Of a stretch of DNA of 60,759 nucleotides, positions 1 through 8,920 are shown in pieces. Made by a program: the position numbers and the translations under genes. The DNA lies in contig JAABTS010000011.1 in the NCBI GenBank assembly GCA_011389735.1, forward strand, positions 1 to 60,759. Direction: 5' to 3'. The notes under the pieces are model-generated. The model did not search any database. It was not told where the DNA came from and saw nothing but the letters and a program-made list of their open reading frames with translations. This stretch comes from Desulfobacteraceae bacterium. Its GTDB lineage: Bacteria > Desulfobacterota > Desulfobacteria > Desulfobacterales > JAABTS01. How positions within the stretch are numbered: position 1 is the stretch's first letter; the number at the start of each line of letters is the position of its first letter.

Positions 1-102
1 TGCAAACCCCATCTGAGCGGGTCTCTTGCTCTGAGCGGGTTTGTAACCCGCAACTTACGAAGCGCGGTCTCCGGCTTCGGCGCTCCGGAGCAACCCGAGA
101 AA
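1..102. repeat. Hairpin-rich intergenic repeat, cut by window start
   Basis: The stretch carries CTCTGAGCGGG twice, the hairpin GCGGGTTTGTAACCCGC and then a CTTACGAAGC...GTCTCCGG tail. The same order of blocks recurs at 56079-56173 and in shorter form at 16066-16201. The left end lies outside the window. The remaining 103-200 holds nothing recognisable before the promoter of the next gene. Confidence 0.75.
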
Positions 103-202
103 TTACGGCCGAAATTGAAAACAAGCCCGATTTTTAAATGATCCGAATTTTAACGACCGGGCAAAGCTAATGCAATTATCAGTCGAAACCCGGTTTTCAA
201 GA

Positions 203-231
203 TTGACAATATACACGGTTACGGATATTGT
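203..231 (+). promoter_or_regulatory. Sigma70-type promoter for the DUF3141 gene
   Basis: TTGACA (203-208) is a perfect -35. After exactly 17 nt comes TATTGT (226-231), which matches four of six -10 positions. It lies about 120 nt upstream of the chosen start at 351 and points the same way. Confidence 0.55.
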
Positions 232-350
232 TTTTCTTAGGTGAACATTCGATCCTCACAAAACGATTCCGGAACCACCGCTTTTTCCCTTAGTTAAAAA
301 AACAGTTTCTGATGCCGAAACTATACTATTGCATGGAAGGAATGATAAAA

Positions 351-2495
351 ATGGAGCAAACCGAATATTTTGGGATGAATAAATGGATGACCGATTTAAA
401 CGCTTATTTGCAGGACGGCGGTCAAAGGTCGGTATTGTTTTTGGATATTCTGCGCAAGCGCGGCAATATTTATTTAAAACATCTTCGGGACGGACAGCCG
501 CCGGTATTGAAGTTCGATTATGAAATTATAATGGACGGCAAAACATTCGATCGTCCGGTCAATTATAAACTGGCGAAGATTTTACCTCCCGAAGGCGTAA
601 ACATTGATCCTGATAAACGGCCGCTGGTGATTATTGATCCCAGAGCCGGCCACGGGCCGGGTATCGGAGGCGCAAAGAGGTCCTCAAAAATCGGGATGGC
701 TCTGGAAATGGGGCATCAGGTCTACTTCGTTCTTTTCGACACCGATCCGGTTCCCGGGCAAACGATCCCGGACGTGGAAAAAGCGGAAATCAAGTTTATC
801 GATGAAGTGGTGCGGCGCCATCCCAAAGCGAGGCGTCCGTCGGTGACCGGCAACTGCCAGGCCGGATGGGCGCTGGCCATGCTCAGCGCGGATCGTCCAG
901 GCACCACCGGGCCGATCGTGTTCAACGGTTCGCCCCTGTCTTATTGGGCCGGGATCGACGGAAAAGACACCATGCGTTATATGGGCGGTCTGCTGGGCGG
1001 AATATGGCTGACGACGTTTCTATGTGATTTGAACAATGATAAATTCGACGGCGCCAACCTGGTCATGAATTTCGAAATGCTCAATCCGGGAAATACGTTC
1101 TGGAAAAAGCAATATAACGTATACGCTAACGTGGACACAGAAGAAGATAGATATCTGGAATTCGAAAAATGGTGGAACGGATATTTTTTTATGACCGCCG
1201 AGGAAATTCATTTCATCATCGAAAACCTGTTCGTGGGCAACAAACTGGAACAGGGCGGAGTCCGGCTTGACGAAAAGCAGCTCGACCTGAAAAACATAAA
1301 AGATCCGGTGGTGATTTTCGCATCCAACGGCGACAACATAACGCCTCCGCAACAGGCGCTTAACTGGGTTACGAAAGTCTGGGACACCGAGGACCGGCTT
1401 TTCCGGAGACAACAGGTCGTCGCCTATATGCTCCATGAAAATATCGGCCATCTGGGCATTTTCGTATCCGGCAAGGTGGCTGAAAAGGAGCATAAGGAAA
1501 TTATCGGAAGCTATGACATGATCGAATATCTTCCGCCGGGGGTTTACGAGATGGTTATCGAAGGCGACCCCAGTACGTTCAAGCCCGGGGAATCCTATGT
1601 GGTGCATTTTGTACGGCGGACCATCGAGGACATCAAAGCGCTTGACGACGGCGTGGACGATGAAGAAAATTTTCCCGTCGTGGTTTCGGTTTCGGAACGT
1701 AATGATTGGGCTTATAGAACCTTTTTCAGACCGTTCGTCAAACCGCTGATAACGGAAAGCACGGCCGAATGGATAAGATGGATGCATCCTATGCGGAGCA
1801 CCAGGTATCTATTCTCCAATCTCAACCCATTCATGATTCCCTTTAAATACGCGGCGCCGGCGGTGAAAGAAAACCGCACGCCGGTCAACAAGGACAATTA
1901 TTTTCTTCAATGGGAAAAACTCGTTTCGGATGCTATCGTCGAAACGCTTGATTACGGCCGAAAAGTGCAGGATCGCACGTCCGAGCTTTTTTTTAAAACC
2001 GTTTACGGAAACGAATGGATGAAGCCTTTTTTCCCTGAACTTAGTACGGAAAATCTGGAGGAATTGGAAGAAGAAATGAAGCGGGGGCAGGCGGAACGAC
2101 GTCAAAAAGACGTGGAACACTGGATGGGGCTGATGGAAAAAGGCGGTTTTGTCGAAGGCCTGATCCGGGTCATCAGTGCTATCGCCGGAGCCGACAAGCG
2201 GTTCGAAAGAGATGAATTCCTGAAAATTCAGCAGATCACCAAAACCCATAAACGTCTCAAGGACGTGGAAATTCCCGAATACCGGCGGATCGCCAGGGAA
2301 CAAAACCGGATTCTCCAGATCGATGGCGATCTGGCGATCCGAAGTCTGGTGAAGCTCCTGCCGACCGAAGAAGACCGCCGTGAAGTGGTGGCGATAGCCG
2401 AGGAAGTTTTTGAAAACAATGTGCTTGCCGCTGAAACCAGGGCGTTGATTAAAAAATTGAAACAAATGGAAAAGGAATTGGTAAGCGCGGCGTAG
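351..2495 (+). CDS. DUF3141 family PHA-synthase-like alpha/beta hydrolase
   Basis: The protein is a large cytoplasmic alpha/beta-hydrolase-like enzyme of the DUF3141 family, related to poly(3-hydroxyalkanoate) synthases. The nucleophile elbow reads GNCQAG with Cys169, as in PhaC-type lipase boxes where Cys replaces Ser. Upstream is the conserved DPRAGHGPGIGG segment. The last ~110 residues form a helical, TerB-like region (GADKRFERDEF...), which suggests a partner-binding tail. An ATG at 312 is also in frame, but the GGAAGG at 335-340 is correctly spaced only for the ATG at 351, so a 714-aa product is preferred. It converges on mutL with a 24-nt gap. No PHA depolymerase, phasin or thiolase is nearby, so the substrate is unknown. 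Confidence 0.85.
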   Translation: MEQTEYFGMNKWMTDLNAYLQDGGQRSVLFLDILRKRGNIYLKHLRDGQPPVLKFDYEIIMDGKTFDRPVNYKLAKILPPEGVNIDPDKRPLVIIDPRAGHGPGIGGAKRSSKIGMALEMGHQVYFVLFDTDPVPGQTIPDVEKAEIKFIDEVVRRHPKARRPSVTGNCQAGWALAMLSADRPGTTGPIVFNGSPLSYWAGIDGKDTMRYMGGLLGGIWLTTFLCDLNNDKFDGANLVMNFEMLNPGNTFWKKQYNVYANVDTEEDRYLEFEKWWNGYFFMTAEEIHFIIENLFVGNKLEQGGVRLDEKQLDLKNIKDPVVIFASNGDNITPPQQALNWVTKVWDTEDRLFRRQQVVAYMLHENIGHLGIFVSGKVAEKEHKEIIGSYDMIEYLPPGVYEMVIEGDPSTFKPGESYVVHFVRRTIEDIKALDDGVDDEENFPVVVSVSERNDWAYRTFFRPFVKPLITESTAEWIRWMHPMRSTRYLFSNLNPFMIPFKYAAPAVKENRTPVNKDNYFLQWEKLVSDAIVETLDYGRKVQDRTSELFFKTVYGNEWMKPFFPELSTENLEELEEEMKRGQAERRQKDVEHWMGLMEKGGFVEGLIRVISAIAGADKRFERDEFLKIQQITKTHKRLKDVEIPEYRRIAREQNRILQIDGDLAIRSLVKLLPTEEDRREVVAIAEEVFENNVLAAETRALIKKLKQMEKELVSAA

Positions 2496-2519
2496 GGTCC
2501 GGTTCAGTCGGAAGGGCTA

Positions 2520-4436
2520 TTACGGAGCCCGTTTAAATGATTTTTCCAGAAACGGCGCCGACCATTCGATCCAGACGGGTCGGCCGTGCGGACAAAAGGA
2601 CGGATTGTCGCATTGATCCAGTTTATGGAGGATTGATTCGATCTGGATGTTCGTGAGCCTCAGGCCGGCGCGGATCGAACTATGGCACGCCATGAGTTTT
2701 TGGTATTCGTCTATATTCTTCTCGATTCCGGAGCCGCTGTCGATCCCCAGGCTGATCAGTTCTTCGATGATCTCGATGATCACTGGCCCGATTTCCCCGC
2801 CGTTTAAAAACACGGGCGCGGACTTGATCGCGTAGGTGTTGCCGCCGAAATGCTCGATATCGATTCCCGTACGAGCGAATTCGGGGATCAGTCCGTCTAA
2901 AACGGCGGATTCTTTGAATCCCAGCTCAATCGTTTCCGGGATCATTAAAAGCTGCGCCTGGATCGAGCCTTTCCCGGATTTGGATTTCAGTTCTTCGTAG
3001 ATGATACGTTCGTGAGCCGCATGCTGATCGATGAGAATAAGCCCTCGGGCGCTTTCGCAAAGAATATAGGTGTCGTGAACCGATCCGATAACCCTCAGAT
3101 CACCGAAAGCCATTGTTTGAAACAAAGGGGTTTGACTGGTTTCGGGCGCCGGCGTGGGGAGGTTTTTTGGAGGAGAGGGTGAATCCGGAGCCGGTTGGCG
3201 GGCCGTGTGTGTTTCAGGGGGTTGGATGGGAGGGGCGATCCCATTGTAATCCGCGGAGTGTTCCGGGATAGACGGCGCCGGCGGAGGGTTGGCCGACGAA
3301 TCGTTTTCTTCGGACGGGCGGTTTTCCGGCCTTGAATCCCGATAAAAACCGGCCTCACGTTCCAGTATTTGTCGGGGATCGGCTAGTTCCGGCCGGTTTT
3401 CCGGTTGAATCGGTCTGTCCGCTTTTTTCAAGGCGCCGGCGACAGTGTTTCGGATTAACGCATGGATTCGGCTCTGGTCCAGAAACCGGACTTCCGCTTT
3501 GGCGGGATGGACATTTACGTCGACCCGGTCATGGGGAGCGTCGATGAACAGCACCGCCATCGGAAAACAGCCTTTCATGATCCGTCCGGAATAGCCTTCG
3601 ATCAGAGCGTGCCGGACTACCCGGTCCTTGACGTATCTGCCGTTTACGAACACGTATATTCCTTGAGGGGTTTTGCGGTTCAATCGAGGAACCGCAGCCC
3701 ATCCTTTCAAACGAACGCCCTCTTCGGCGGCGTCGATTTCAAGAAAATCGGAAGGGGAACGTCCTCCGAGAATATCGGCGGCCCGGTGGACGGGGTCGGA
3801 TGCGGCGGTCCAGATTTTAACGGGCTTTTGGTTGTGAATGAGATGAAACTGAACTTGAGGCCGGGCGAGGGCCATGGCTGCAACCGTATCGCCGATATGG
3901 CCCATTTCCGTTTGAACCGTTTTCAAAAATTTCCGCCGGGCGGGCGTGTTGAAAAAGAGGCGCCTGACAGAAATCATGACTCCCCTGGGCATGCCCGCTT
4001 CGGAAACGTTCCGGATTTTGCCGCCGTCCATTTCGATTCGGGTTCCCGTATCGGAATATTGATCCCGAGCTTCCAGAGTGAACCTCGACACCGATGCAAT
4101 ACTGGGAAGCGCTTCGCCGCGGAACCCGAGCGTCCTGATATGAAACAAATCTTCATCCGAATAAATTTTGCTCGTGGCGTATCGTTCAACGGAAAGAAGG
4201 GCGTCATCGCGGTTCATGCCCGAACCGTTGTCTGTGATCCGAATCAGAGAACGGCCTCCGTTTTCGATTTCGATAATGATTCGCGAACCGCCGGCGTCAA
4301 GTGAATTTTCGATCAATTCCTTGACCACCGACGCAGGCCGTTCAACCACTTCGCCGGCGGCGATTTTATTGGACAGGATTTCCGGCAGAATTCTAATGCT
4401 CTGCACGGCGCCGGTATTTTGAGCCAGGGCGGTCAT
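2520..4436 (-). CDS. mutL: DNA mismatch repair protein MutL
   Basis: MutL is the mismatch-repair ATPase linking mismatch recognition to strand removal. The N-terminal GHKL ATPase motifs are present: NSLDAG (residues 44-49), DNGSGM, and TLGFRGEALPSIASVS. A proline/serine-rich linker of about 110 residues leads to a C-terminal dimerisation domain. That domain holds DQHAAHERIIYEE, which fits the DQHA(x)2E(x)4E metal-binding endonuclease motif, plus ACHSSIRAG and CPHGRP. This is therefore an endonuclease-type MutL, unlike that of E. coli, and expected in organisms without MutH. Translation could start at 4490, but that would overlap the upstream SPFH gene; ATG at 4436 gives the family-typical N-terminus (638 aa) and a 13-nt gap. 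It is probably co-transcribed with the SPFH gene. Confidence 0.96.
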   Translation of the reverse strand: MTALAQNTGAVQSIRILPEILSNKIAAGEVVERPASVVKELIENSLDAGGSRIIIEIENGGRSLIRITDNGSGMNRDDALLSVERYATSKIYSDEDLFHIRTLGFRGEALPSIASVSRFTLEARDQYSDTGTRIEMDGGKIRNVSEAGMPRGVMISVRRLFFNTPARRKFLKTVQTEMGHIGDTVAAMALARPQVQFHLIHNQKPVKIWTAASDPVHRAADILGGRSPSDFLEIDAAEEGVRLKGWAAVPRLNRKTPQGIYVFVNGRYVKDRVVRHALIEGYSGRIMKGCFPMAVLFIDAPHDRVDVNVHPAKAEVRFLDQSRIHALIRNTVAGALKKADRPIQPENRPELADPRQILEREAGFYRDSRPENRPSEENDSSANPPPAPSIPEHSADYNGIAPPIQPPETHTARQPAPDSPSPPKNLPTPAPETSQTPLFQTMAFGDLRVIGSVHDTYILCESARGLILIDQHAAHERIIYEELKSKSGKGSIQAQLLMIPETIELGFKESAVLDGLIPEFARTGIDIEHFGGNTYAIKSAPVFLNGGEIGPVIIEIIEELISLGIDSGSGIEKNIDEYQKLMACHSSIRAGLRLTNIQIESILHKLDQCDNPSFCPHGRPVWIEWSAPFLEKSFKRAP

Positions 4437-4449
4437 GGCGGATTCACTC

Positions 4450-5604
4450 TCACGCCGCCGGTGGAGGCACAGGAGGCGGTACGGCTCCAAAAACGCTCGA
4501 TAATTCGGGAACGTCGCCGGCGGGGGACCATTGCGCCATGCCTTCTTTCCACACCAGAGTATCCCGGTTCAACCGGCCGTTGGCCGCCATTTGTTTGAGG
4601 GTGTTCATATCGAAAGGGCCGGCGGATGCGCCCTGATCTACGATATGGAACATAACCTGAGGCGGAGGGGGGGGCGGTTGGGGCGGAGCCTGTGGTTGTT
4701 GCTGAGGTTGCCGTTGTTGTCCCCCCTGCATGGCGTTGGACATGGAATGAGTCATTTGATTGCCCATGGCGAATCCCATTCCCATGCCCATGCCGTCGGA
4801 CATTCCGCCGCCTCCCGGCTTGTCGGCCGCCGCCCGAATAGCCTCGGCGGTCTGATACTGGGTATAATCGTTCAGATTGCCGATAACGCCCATGCTCGTC
4901 CGCTTATCCAGAGCTTCTTCAACGGCGGGCGGAAGTGATATGTTTTCCACCATCATGCTGGTCAATTCAAGGCCGTAATCCTTAAAATCGTCGCTGATTC
5001 GTTCCTTGATGAATTTGCCGAGTTCGTCATAATTGGCCGCGAGATCGAGCACCGGAATCTTGCTTTCTCCCAGTACGTCGGAAAATCTGGACACCGTCAT
5101 ATTCCGCAACTGATTGGTGATTTCGTCCCTGGAAAAATTTCCGTCCGTACCGACGATTTCACGCAGAAACCTGGCGCCGTCTGCGATTCTGATTCCGTAG
5201 GTTCCGAAGGCGCGAAGCCTTACCGGGCCGAATTCAGGATCCCTGAGCATCACGGGATTTTTGAGTCCCCATTTCAAATTGGTGAATTGTTTCATGGCGA
5301 CAAAGTAGACTTCGGCTTTGAACGGGCTTTCGAATCCGTATTTCCACCCCTGGAGCGTTGAAAGAACGGGAAGGTTTTTTGTTTCCAGCGTGTATGTGCC
5401 CGGTTTGAAAACGTCGGCAAGTTTGCCTTCGTTGATAAAAACCGCCTCCTGGCTCTCCCGGACAACGAGTTTGGCTCCATACTTGATTTCATTCCCATGA
5501 CGTTCGTATCGATACACCATCGTGTCCCCGATTTCATCCATCCACTCGATGATATCGATCAGCTCCTGTTTCATCTTGCTTCCAATTTTATCAAAAATCC
5601 CCAT
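4450..5604 (-). CDS. SPFH-domain protein with C-terminal GYF_2 domain
   Basis: A 384-aa protein with an SPFH/band-7 domain over roughly residues 20-250 (VVRESQEAVFINEGKL..., later ISDDFKDYGLELTSMMVENISLPP). A glycine/methionine linker and then a Gln/Pro-rich linker (about 258-316) follow. The last ~65 residues form a GYF_2-type fold (GPFDMNTLKQM...LVWKEGMAQWSPAGDVPEL). Such proteins are often annotated as virion core or antifreeze-like SPFH proteins; they form membrane-associated or cytosolic oligomeric rings of unknown role. There is no signal peptide or clear membrane helix. The start has a strong AGGAG 5 nt upstream of the ATG. It is the first gene of a two-gene unit with mutL, but no functional link to repair is evident. 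Confidence 0.85.
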   Translation of the reverse strand: MGIFDKIGSKMKQELIDIIEWMDEIGDTMVYRYERHGNEIKYGAKLVVRESQEAVFINEGKLADVFKPGTYTLETKNLPVLSTLQGWKYGFESPFKAEVYFVAMKQFTNLKWGLKNPVMLRDPEFGPVRLRAFGTYGIRIADGARFLREIVGTDGNFSRDEITNQLRNMTVSRFSDVLGESKIPVLDLAANYDELGKFIKERISDDFKDYGLELTSMMVENISLPPAVEEALDKRTSMGVIGNLNDYTQYQTAEAIRAAADKPGGGGMSDGMGMGMGFAMGNQMTHSMSNAMQGGQQRQPQQQPQAPPQPPPPPPQVMFHIVDQGASAGPFDMNTLKQMAANGRLNRDTLVWKEGMAQWSPAGDVPELSSVFGAVPPPVPPPAA

Positions 5605-5692
5605 TTTTAGCTCCTCTTTTTATAGTTTGATCCATATCGTTTTTTTTTCAACCGTTTTATCCAACCATTTTCGGGATTGCACATGAAACAAA

Positions 5693-5812
5693 TATAATAC
5701 ATCCGGAACCTTTGTCATGAAATTTCACAAGGCGGCGGAACCGGGATTATACGATTCGCATATCCTGAGCCGGCGACAAAGTGAGCTTTGGTTTCCGGAA
5801 AGATTTATAACA
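5693..5812. repeat. Dispersed palindromic repeat, complete copy (family P)
   Basis: The left arm ends in AAATTTCACAAGGCGGCGG, a short centre reads ATTATACGATTCGCATAT, and the right arm is a degenerate complement (CCGGCGACAAAGTGAG...TTCCGGAAAG). This is one member of the family best seen at 45275-45383. The 507-bp gap 5605-6111 otherwise holds only the heptamer run and a weak promoter; the 63-codon ORF at 5717 lies mostly inside this repeat and is not credible. Confidence 0.7.
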
Positions 5813-5936
5813 CAAACGGATATCATTTTCAATCCCTGTTTGTTTTTAATAAGAGTTCAGGTTTCAGGGGGGCAGGTTTCAGGGGGAAGGTTTGAACCAG
5901 ACTTATGAAAAAGCCTCCATTCTGCACCCTTTCCAC

Positions 5937-5964
5937 TGCACCCTGCACCCTGCACCCTGCACCC
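5937..5964. repeat. Tandem heptamer TGCACCC x4
   Basis: Four perfect head-to-tail copies of TGCACCC, with an isolated imperfect copy about 15 nt upstream. A GGGGCAGG/GGGGGAAGG G-rich run precedes it at about 5868-5890. No function is evident. Confidence 0.8.
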
Positions 5965-5973
5965 TACTAAGCC

Positions 5974-6001
5974 TTGACAATCCGAATTCCCATATTAAAT
6001 T
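5974..6001 (+). promoter_or_regulatory. Possible promoter of the moxR-bat operon
   Basis: TTGACA at 5974-5979 is a perfect -35. The best -10 at 16 nt spacing is TAAATT (5996-6001), a four-of-six match. It is the only good candidate upstream of the operon, 110 nt before the moxR start. Confidence 0.4.
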
Positions 6002-6111
6002 TCAACTTGGCGTTTTTAATTGAAAATCTTTATCCGTGAAGGGTCGGCGCGATCGTTCCGAGATCGGCGCCGGGGTTCAAGTTTAGGTCGGATGGCAACA
6101 GGAGGACGATT

Positions 6112-7092
6112 TTGATAGTCGAGGAGCTTACTGAGGAAATTGAAAAAAAGCACAGTGTCGTAAACAGTATTCGGAATGAAATCGGCAAGGTGATGGTGGG
6201 GCAGCGGTATTTGATCGATCGATTGCTGATCGGCCTGTTCACCAAGGGGCATATTTTGATCGAAGGAGTCCCCGGTCTGGCGAAAACCAGCGCCGTCAAA
6301 GCGCTTTCCGAAACCGTGCAGGCGGATTTCAAGCGAATCCAGTTCACTCCGGATCTGCTTCCGGCGGATTTGATCGGCACCGAAATATACCGGCCCAAGA
6401 CCGGCGATTTCGTTATCAAAAAAGGCCCTCTTTTTCACAACATCATCCTCGCGGATGAAATCAACCGTGCGCCGTCCAAAGTGCAATCGGCGCTTCTAGA
6501 GGCCATGCAGGAAAAGCAGGTGACGATCGGAGACAGCACGTTCACGCTGTCCGATCCATTCCTTGTGCTGGCCACCCAGAATCCTATCGAACAGGAAGGC
6601 ACCTACCCGCTGCCCGAAGCTCAGGTGGACCGCTTCATGCTCAAAATCCTCATCGACTATCCCGATAAGACCGAAGAAAAAGAAATCATGAGGCGGGTCG
6701 GATTCGAAGAGCCGGCCGATATCCAGCAGGTGCTCGATCCGATACAGTTTCAGGAGATCGTCAATCTGATCCGAAGAATTTATATGGATGAGAAACTCAA
6801 GGACTACATCGTGGATCTGATTTTCGCCACCCGGAAACCGAAAGAATACAAAGTAGACGTATCGGAATACATCCAGTTCGGGGCGTCTCCGAGGGCCACC
6901 ATATATCTGAGTATCGTGGCGAGAGCCTATGCTTTCTTACAAGGGCGCGCCTACGTGACGCCTCAGGATATCAAGAGCATCGCGCCCGATGTACTCCGGC
7001 ACCGGATTATTCTGACCTATGAAGCCGAGGCCGAGGACATCACGCCGGATTATATCGTCAGCCGTGTTTTTGATTCCGTGGAAGTCCCCTGA
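6112..7092 (+). CDS. moxR: MoxR-family AAA+ ATPase
   Basis: A 326-aa AAA+ chaperone-like ATPase of the MoxR family. Walker A is GVPGLAKT (residues 52-59); Walker B is IILADE (Asp115-Glu116), followed by the typical NRAPSKVQSALLEAMQEKQVT stretch, then a sensor-1 Asn in LATQNPIEQEGTYPLPEAQ. The start is a TTG preceded by GGAGG at 6101-6105; no ATG fits this frame with a Shine-Dalgarno. It heads a seven-gene moxR-DUF58-bat cluster. By family precedent it would remodel or assemble the membrane-bound VWA proteins encoded downstream. A 220-nt gap separates it from the DUF58 gene. Confidence 0.95.
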   Translation: MIVEELTEEIEKKHSVVNSIRNEIGKVMVGQRYLIDRLLIGLFTKGHILIEGVPGLAKTSAVKALSETVQADFKRIQFTPDLLPADLIGTEIYRPKTGDFVIKKGPLFHNIILADEINRAPSKVQSALLEAMQEKQVTIGDSTFTLSDPFLVLATQNPIEQEGTYPLPEAQVDRFMLKILIDYPDKTEEKEIMRRVGFEEPADIQQVLDPIQFQEIVNLIRRIYMDEKLKDYIVDLIFATRKPKEYKVDVSEYIQFGASPRATIYLSIVARAYAFLQGRAYVTPQDIKSIAPDVLRHRIILTYEAEAEDITPDYIVSRVFDSVEVP

Positions 7093-7194
7093 TTCGATCC
7101 AATGCGGTAAGCGTTTCCAGCCATGCCGGGCGCGGATTCGTTAGGAGGTTGAAGAGCGGAGCGCGCTTTCGTTTCATTCGGTTTGACGCTTTTG

Positions 7195-7262
7195 TAGCCT
7201 TCAAGAAAGCAATTTTCATTGCGTTTGCCGGCCCGGGATATATGAATCAGGATTCTTTCCGG
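7195..7262. repeat. Degenerate half copy of palindromic repeat family P
   Basis: GAAAGCAATTTTCATTGCG followed by TTTGCCGGCCCGGGATATATGAAT resembles the left half at 14281-14325 (GGAAATTGCATTTCGATGC, then TTTGCCCGCCCGGGATATAC). No matching right arm follows. It fills the 220-nt gap between moxR and the DUF58 gene; the 64-codon ORF there is judged to be repeat sequence. Confidence 0.5.
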
Positions 7263-7312
7263 CATGAGGCGTCGAGAATCCTGAATTTTAAGAAAAATTG
7301 TAGGAAAACGAG

Positions 7313-8203
7313 ATGTTGTCTCCGGAAGTCATCAAGAAAATAAAAAAAGTCCATATTCGCACCGGTCGGGTGGTCAACACTCTGATGGCCGGGCAGTTCA
7401 AGTCCGTGTTCCGGGGGGCGGGGATCGAGTTCGAGGAGGTTCGGGAATATACGCCGGGCGACGAAGTCAAAAACATCGACTGGAAGGTGTCCGCCAGGCT
7501 CGGGCGGCCCTTTATCAAGCGGCACCGTGAAGAACGGGAATTGATCGTCATTCTGCTCGTGGACATGAGCGCGTCGAACCGGTTCGGCACCACCGCCGCC
7601 CTGAAAATGGAAATAGCCGCTGAAATTGCGTCGATCCTGGCCTTCAACGCGATCCGCAACAACGACAAAGTCGGGGCGATCCTGTTTACGGACCGGGTCG
7701 AAAAATATATCCCGCCTAAAAAAGGATCAGGGCATGTGTGGCGCGTAATCAAAGAATTGTTTACGTTTCGGCCCGTATATTCGGGCACGAATATTGTGGA
7801 AGCGGTCGCATATCTTGGCCGGATTAGCCGTAAACGGACGGTCGCTTTCCTGATTTCCGATTTTTTGGAATCGAACAAATCCGTTGAATTCGCAAGGCCT
7901 CTCAAGACCGTGTCCAAAAAACATGAATTGATAAGTGTGCTGTTGTCGGACCCCGGTGAATTCGAACTTCCGAAAAGCGGCGTTCTAACCTTCCAGGACG
8001 CTGAATCCGGGCGGATTATGTATTTTGACGCAGCAAACAAAACGGTTCGTAACGCCTATGAAAAACAAAAACGGTCTGAATACATGAAAACAGTGGAGTT
8101 GCTCAAATCGGCGGATATCGATTGCATCCCGGTGAAGACCGATGACGATCCGGCGGACCGTTTGACGCGTTATTTTCGATATCGGGAGAAACGGAAACGA
8201 TGA
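7313..8203 (+). CDS. DUF58 domain protein (VWA-like), bat operon
   Basis: A 296-aa soluble protein of the DUF58 family that nearly always accompanies MoxR ATPases. The signature FRGAGIEFEEVREYTPGDEVKNIDW is followed by a VWA-like MIDAS stretch DMSAS beginning at Asp84. An AGGA about 8 nt upstream supports this start. It overlaps the next gene by 4 nt (ATGA), implying translational coupling. DUF58 proteins are thought to be substrates or adaptors of MoxR; the exact job here is inferred from context. Confidence 0.92.
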   Translation: MLSPEVIKKIKKVHIRTGRVVNTLMAGQFKSVFRGAGIEFEEVREYTPGDEVKNIDWKVSARLGRPFIKRHREERELIVILLVDMSASNRFGTTAALKMEIAAEIASILAFNAIRNNDKVGAILFTDRVEKYIPPKKGSGHVWRVIKELFTFRPVYSGTNIVEAVAYLGRISRKRTVAFLISDFLESNKSVEFARPLKTVSKKHELISVLLSDPGEFELPKSGVLTFQDAESGRIMYFDAANKTVRNAYEKQKRSEYMKTVELLKSADIDCIPVKTDDDPADRLTRYFRYREKRKR

Positions 8204-8910
8204 AAAAAGGCGTGGTCATACTGGGAATATTGATGCTGTTCACTGTCCCCGCCCTGGGCGACGACGATCCGGCCACGGCGCCGTTGTTCGATCCGCCGCC
8301 TTCGATGGGCGCGTCGGATGAATCCTCGGAACAGCCGGGGGGCCCAGGAACGAAACCTTCTGAGAAGGCCGAGCCGGTCGAACAAATGACCGATATTCAC
8401 GATATCAAACCTCCGGAACCGGCCGGATTCGATTATTCAAAGCTTGTTTATGCGGGATACGCGCTGCTCGCGATTATCGTCCTTGCGGCTTTGATTTATA
8501 TGATCTTACGGCTTCGGCCCGGAAAAAAACCGATTACGGAAATTTTGCCCGAACCCCATGAAACCGCGCATTTTCTGCTTGACGAGCTGATGGATGTGGA
8601 ATTGATAGACGGCAAGGAATTTTATTTTCGTCTGTCAGCCGTATTCCGGGGGTACATCAAAGGCCGATTCGGGATCAACGCGCCTGAAATGACCACCGAA
8701 GAACTGGCGCCCAAAATCGAACAATTCGAAATCGATTCCGATTTGAAACAGAATCTAAAATCCTTTTTGAATTCGGCCGAACCGATTAAATACGCAGATG
8801 TGTATGCGGTGGAAAAGAAAATGCAAACCGATTTGTCATTGATCCGGAAATTCGTCAACAAAACGACTCCGGAAACGCTGGATGAATCCATAAAAGAGAT
8901 AAAAAACTGA
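8200..8910 (+). CDS. Membrane-anchored bat-operon protein (DUF4381-like)
   Basis: A 236-aa protein with an N-terminal signal peptide (GVVILGILMLFTVPALG), a Pro/Glu-rich periplasmic linker, one transmembrane helix near residues 82-104 (YALLAIIVLAALIYMI), and a C-terminal cytosolic helical domain with FYFRLSAVFRGYIKGRFG. This layout matches the small membrane protein found between DUF58 and BatA genes in proteobacterial bat clusters. It starts inside the DUF58 stop codon and ends 10 nt before batA. The precise family name is given with moderate confidence. Confidence 0.75.
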   Translation: MKKGVVILGILMLFTVPALGDDDPATAPLFDPPPSMGASDESSEQPGGPGTKPSEKAEPVEQMTDIHDIKPPEPAGFDYSKLVYAGYALLAIIVLAALIYMILRLRPGKKPITEILPEPHETAHFLLDELMDVELIDGKEFYFRLSAVFRGYIKGRFGINAPEMTTEELAPKIEQFEIDSDLKQNLKSFLNSAEPIKYADVYAVEKKMQTDLSLIRKFVNKTTPETLDESIKEIKN

Positions 8911-8920
8911 GAGTCTTCGC

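Noticed and set aside
1020-1787. 255-codon minus-strand ORF inside the DUF3141 gene
   Set aside because: It lies fully antisense to a well-supported gene, has no ribosome-binding site and shows no family motif; its residue mix is that of a shadow frame.
3462-4304. 280-codon plus-strand ORF over mutL
   Set aside because: It is antisense to clear MutL motifs in the N-terminal ATPase region, which cannot both be coding by chance; no domain is recognised.
5717-5908. 63-codon ORF in the gap before moxR
   Set aside because: Most of it is the family P palindrome, and it has no Shine-Dalgarno or recognisable protein feature.
5974-5998. TTGACA with TATTAA as a -35/-10 pair
   Set aside because: The spacing is only 13 nt; the TAAATT box at 16 nt is the more plausible partner.
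7149-7343. 64-codon ORF between moxR and the DUF58 gene
   Set aside because: It runs through a degenerate repeat half and into the DUF58 start; no supporting signals.
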